In this document: positions 6,121 through 8,290 of the stretch, piece after piece
How the letters are laid out: the number at the start of each line of letters is the position of its first letter
How positions within the stretch are numbered: the stretch's first letter is position 1
From: an uncultured euryarchaeote
GTDB lineage: Archaea; Nanohalarchaeota; Nanosalinia; Nanosalinales; Nanosalinaceae
NCBI GenBank assembly: GCA_937132175.1
Contig: CAKZNU010000145.1
Coordinates: forward strand, 1-8,290
Direction: 5' to 3'
DNA length: 8,290 nucleotides
Position numbers and translations under genes: made by a program
The notes under the pieces: generated by a model
The model's input: only the letters and a program-made list of their open reading frames with translations
The model's database searches: none
What the model was told of the DNA's origin: nothing

Positions 6121-6441
6121 GTGAAGCTTCTATACCTGACACAGCGTGCCGGGTACATAGATATAGCATCCGCCCTGTTGATCTACTTCACACAGACGTT
6201 TGTACCTGAACCCGTACTTAACCTGCATGCAGCCGTCTTGCTCTACAAGGGGATAGGCTCCATAGTACGTCCTTTACCCTTGACAATCTTTGTGCTGATA
6301 CTTGGGGGCATGGCAGACGTGATGTCCGCCGCCATACTGTTCACAGGCACACCTCCAGTACTCGGAGAGTACAAGTGGATAATAGCTCTGTACCTCTTCG
6401 TAAAAGGCTTCAGAAGCTTCATGGCCATAGCCAACATGTAA
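6121..6441 (+). CDS. Small four-helix membrane protein with internal duplication
   Basis: I do not recognise the family. The 106 residues are largely hydrophobic, with likely membrane helices at about 12-28, 31-49, 53-75 and 84-103. The protein is two copies of one unit of two helices: G11-x-x-D14-x-x-S17-A18 ... K43-G44-x-x-S47 recurs as G63-x-x-D66-x-x-S69-A70 ... K95-G96-x-x-S99, all at an offset of exactly 52 residues with no gap. Buried Asp and Lys in each copy suggest a paired charge in the membrane. The start is GTG at 6121, nine bases after the NYN stop; there is no TATA-like box at the usual distance, so it is probably cotranscribed with the NYN gene. Its stop is nine bases from that of the convergent low-complexity gene. 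No function can be assigned. Confidence 0.8.
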   Translation: MKLLYLTQRAGYIDIASALLIYFTQTFVPEPVLNLHAAVLLYKGIGSIVRPLPLTIFVLILGGMADVMSAAILFTGTPPVLGEYKWIIALYLFVKGFRSFMAIANM

Positions 6442-6450
6442 ACAATGTTT

Positions 6451-7182
6451 CTACCGCCGACTGTTACGGGAGTTCATATTGTCCACCAGGTCATTAAGCA
6501 GATCGATTATCCTCTGGTTCTGTTCCACCAGACGGTTGAAATCTTCCTTGGATACACCTTCTCCTTCAGGACTCATACCAGCATTTTCCATCTTCCGGCG
6601 TGTCGTATCACTTAGCTGTGGAGATCCCTCACCGGAAGGCCTACCTGCCTGTGGATTGGGAGAGCCTCCCGCACCTTCCGGAGAACCTCCGCCTCCAGAG
6701 GCTGATCCGCCCGGAATCAAGTCTGCCTGATCCTGTGGACCGGCTGAACCAGGTGACTGAGATCTTCCTCCGCTCGGAGATCCGTCGAGACCTGGCCCCG
6801 GAGGTCCCTGTGATCCCTGTGATCTCTGTGAGCCCTGACCAGAACCCTGCGCGGGACCCTGAGGCCGATCACCCCCGATAGATCCAGTAGAACCGTTCAT
6901 ATCTCCTCCAGGAGGGCCTTGTGGGCTACCTTGCGGTCCCTGAGATTGACCAGGCGGACCCTGTGGGCCTGTACCTTGAGGGCCTTGAGAAGCTGGGCTT
7001 TGCCCGTTGCTAGGGCCCGATCCCAGATCAGGACCGTCCGAAGTATTCATGCCTCCGCCAGGTCCTGAATCATCGGAGCCTCCGGAGAAAGAGCTGTCAA
7101 AATCACTGTCACCAAAAGATGAACCAGAGTCCGAGCTGTCCGAATCACCTACCACGCCTTTAATCGAGTCTAAAACTCCCAT
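6451..7182 (-). CDS. Gly/Pro/Gln/Ser-rich low-complexity protein with C-terminal helix
   Basis: I do not recognise the family. The 243 residues divide into four parts. An N-terminal short helix (MGVLDSIKGVVG) could touch a membrane or partner. Residues 13-40 are rich in Ser, Asp, Gly and Phe. A long region (about 40-190) consists almost only of Gly, Pro, Gln and Ser, with motifs such as GPQGPPG and SQGSQ that resemble collagen in composition but lack a sustained Gly-X-Y register. The C-terminus (about 211-236, KEDFNRLVEQNQRIIDLLND) forms a heptad-like helix fit for oligomerisation. There is no signal peptide or membrane span, so it is probably cytoplasmic and intrinsically disordered between its ends. 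It starts 39 bases after the stop of the vWA gene, on the same strand, with its own TATA-like box. The low-complexity DNA makes homology searches unreliable. Confidence 0.8.
   Translation of the reverse strand: MGVLDSIKGVVGDSDSSDSGSSFGDSDFDSSFSGGSDDSGPGGGMNTSDGPDLGSGPSNGQSPASQGPQGTGPQGPPGQSQGPQGSPQGPPGGDMNGSTGSIGGDRPQGPAQGSGQGSQRSQGSQGPPGPGLDGSPSGGRSQSPGSAGPQDQADLIPGGSASGGGGSPEGAGGSPNPQAGRPSGEGSPQLSDTTRRKMENAGMSPEGEGVSKEDFNRLVEQNQRIIDLLNDLVDNMNSRNSRR
6805..6831 (-). repeat. Three 9-bp tandem repeats within the low-complexity gene
   Basis: TCCCTGTGA occurs twice in a row and is followed by the one-base variant TCTCTGTGA. On the coding strand this gives SQR-SQG-SQG. It preserves frame and probably arose by slippage, which could explain growth of the Gly/Gln/Ser region. 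Confidence 0.75.
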
Positions 7183-7204
7183 ATCCCTAAATTGTACAGA
7201 CCCC

Positions 7205-7213
7205 TTAATTAAA
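7205..7213 (-). promoter_or_regulatory. TATA-like box for the low-complexity gene
   Basis: TTTAATTAA on the minus strand contains the palindrome TTAATTAA and is centred 27 bases from the ATG at 7182. It occupies most of the short gap after the vWA stop, and no Shine-Dalgarno is visible, so leaderless transcription independent of the vWA gene is likely. Confidence 0.55.
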
Positions 7214-7221
7214 GCTTGTCT

Positions 7222-8290
7222 TCAGAGCCAGCCTTTCCTCTTTCTGTACCCTGTCTGTGCCAGGAATACAAGCATAGTTAACGTCAGGATCGCTGGCGTA
7301 AGGGATGTATAGGTCACAGTGGACGTCTGTTTCTGCCTTGCTGCCTCACGCAGCTCGGAGAGTTCTCTTCTCTCGAGAACCTCGCCACCGGTTATAGAAG
7401 ACATCTTCCGCATCACAGCAGCGTCATAGCCTAACTGCTGTACTTCTTTCCTGTAGTTGTATCCGAAGCTTGCTCCGAGGAACCTGTGAAAGCCAAGTGA
7501 CTCCGGGTTTGTCGTCGCCCGGTAAGTATCCGGGCCAGACCGGACAAATCCCTCGGCAGGATAAGATGCCACGAGAGAAACATCTTCTCCGTACCTTCCT
7601 GAGTCAACCGAGATATACTTTTCCTGTTTTCTCTCAGGGTTTCCGATAGCCCAGCTCAACGTTCTGGAGACAAGATTCGGGCTCCGGGATACTACGCGTT
7701 TGAGATCTTCCGAGCCTCCGCTGAAGGCAGCGACCTTTCCAAGGCCGTATCTCCACGTCGTGAGGAAAGGTCTGTCGGTAGACGTCTCAAGTAGGACCTC
7801 TGCCGAAGGCTTTTTTTCCACCTGATCCAGCTCTGTCACGGACAGACCAAGTCCTGTTATAGACCTTGTTATGAAGTGATCGTTTTCCGCGACCGTGATG
7901 CCTTTGAGATCGCTGCCGCCACCACCCTGTAAGTTCTTCTCCAGACGGAAGAACTGTTCCTTGCTGGAGTAGAACTCACCACCGCCGGCATCCGCCAGGT
8001 CCTCAAGAAACTCTTCGTTACCGGAGTGGTCTCCGACTGCCACGACACTTAGATCCACGTCAGATCCAAGTTCGCTTGCCTCCTCTACAGCGTTTTCACG
8101 GTAAAGAGGATCTGTTATGGCTGAGGAAACTCTTTCCTGATCTCCCGGTGCATAGATTCCTCCGTCCGGTGGAACGGTTCCGTCAGTCACCAGGATAATG
8201 TTGCCCGGTGAGTCACCCATGATCTCCGAGGCCTTCTGGATCGCGTTCACTTGGTAAGCTGTTCCACAGACAGGTATAGCTCCTATACCC
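7222..8290 (-). CDS. von Willebrand A-domain membrane protein (5' end outside window)
   Basis: The frame is open to the right edge, so the N-terminus is missing; about 356 residues are visible. The first part is the second half of a vWA domain: GTAYQ...AIQKA supplies the MIDAS Thr, ILVTDGT the MIDAS Asp strand, and VDLSVVAVGDHSGNEEFLEDLADAGGGEFY the last strand and helix. The first MIDAS motif (DxSxS) must lie beyond the edge. Next come FLTTWRYGLGKVAAFSGGS and a beta-rich region typical of large membrane vWA proteins with an extracytoplasmic CCB or GATase1-like part. A single membrane helix near the C-terminus (LTPAILTLTMLVFLAQTGY) is followed by a short basic tail, RKRKGWL, giving an outside-facing domain. 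Likely roles are metal-dependent adhesion or assembly of a surface complex, but the partner is unknown. A GTG at 8250 falls inside the vWA fold and is not a credible start. Confidence 0.85.
   Translation of the reverse strand, partial: GIGAIPVCGTAYQVNAIQKASEIMGDSPGNIILVTDGTVPPDGGIYAPGDQERVSSAITDPLYRENAVEEASELGSDVDLSVVAVGDHSGNEEFLEDLADAGGGEFYSSKEQFFRLEKNLQGGGGSDLKGITVAENDHFITRSITGLGLSVTELDQVEKKPSAEVLLETSTDRPFLTTWRYGLGKVAAFSGGSEDLKRVVSRSPNLVSRTLSWAIGNPERKQEKYISVDSGRYGEDVSLVASYPAEGFVRSGPDTYRATTNPESLGFHRFLGASFGYNYRKEVQQLGYDAAVMRKMSSITGGEVLERRELSELREAARQKQTSTVTYTSLTPAILTLTMLVFLAQTGYRKRKGWL

Noticed and set aside
6900..7000. True collagen-like domain
   Set aside because: GPQGPPG-type motifs occur, but the Gly-X-Y register breaks every few residues, so a triple helix is not supported.
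6780..7010. Repetitive look suggesting a CRISPR array or satellite
   Set aside because: The repeats are short, irregular and keep the reading frame; there are no direct repeats of CRISPR length with unique spacers.
6479..7312. Three plus-strand frames rich in Pro and Ser opposite the low-complexity gene
   Set aside because: Proline-rich frames appear automatically opposite Gly/Gln-rich coding DNA; none has a promoter or a structured part, whereas the minus frame has both.

Overview
The window reads as ordinary archaeal chromosome. Three things point to archaea: a class-1 release factor of the eukaryote/archaeal type (aRF1, with NIKS, YxCxxxF and GGQ motifs), a NYN-domain protein that matches the archaeal TIGR00288 type, and AT-rich TATA-like boxes about 26 bases upstream of start codons with no Shine-Dalgarno between. 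GC is roughly one half. Many proteins are rich in Asp and Glu (release factor, dCTP deaminase, the protease tail), which would suit a salt-adapted archaeon. A nanohaloarchaeon-like (DPANN) source is my guess, not something the sequence proves. All three stop codons are used and TAG is the commonest, so the code is standard.

Layout. The last 18 codons of an unidentified gene (to 59) precede prf1 (123-1364, +). Convergent to prf1 lies a two-gene minus-strand unit: a secreted gluzincin-type metalloprotease (3980-2325) followed by a DUF368/PopT-type polyprenyl-phosphate translocase (2302-1379). The protease diverges from dcd (4032-4616, +), which encodes dCTP deaminase. One TATA-like box midway between the two starts could serve both. 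Convergent to dcd, one base apart, is a 50-codon zinc-finger gene resembling DUF2175 (4770-4618, -). A plus-strand cluster follows: tatD (4859-5677), an overlapping NYN/PIN-like ribonuclease gene (5647-6111) and a small four-helix membrane protein built from two copies of one unit (6121-6441). The right end is minus strand: a von Willebrand A-domain membrane protein cut by the window edge (8290-7222), then a Gly/Pro/Gln/Ser-rich protein with a C-terminal helix (7182-6451) that has its own promoter.

How the genes may work together. prf1, dcd, tatD and the NYN gene are housekeeping: translation termination, dUMP/dUTP supply, and DNA and RNA turnover. The minus-strand genes concern the cell surface. 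A secreted protease with a glycosylation-sequon-rich stalk sits with a lipid-carrier flippase, and a membrane-anchored vWA protein sits beside a flexible, collagen-like-composition protein. I see no mobile element, RNA gene, CRISPR array or defence system. The points most worth following are the repeated leaderless promoter architecture, the protease/translocase pair, the duplicated membrane protein and the low-complexity protein next to the vWA gene. Apart from the promoter and terminator stretches listed, no gene-free stretch exceeds about 90 bases.
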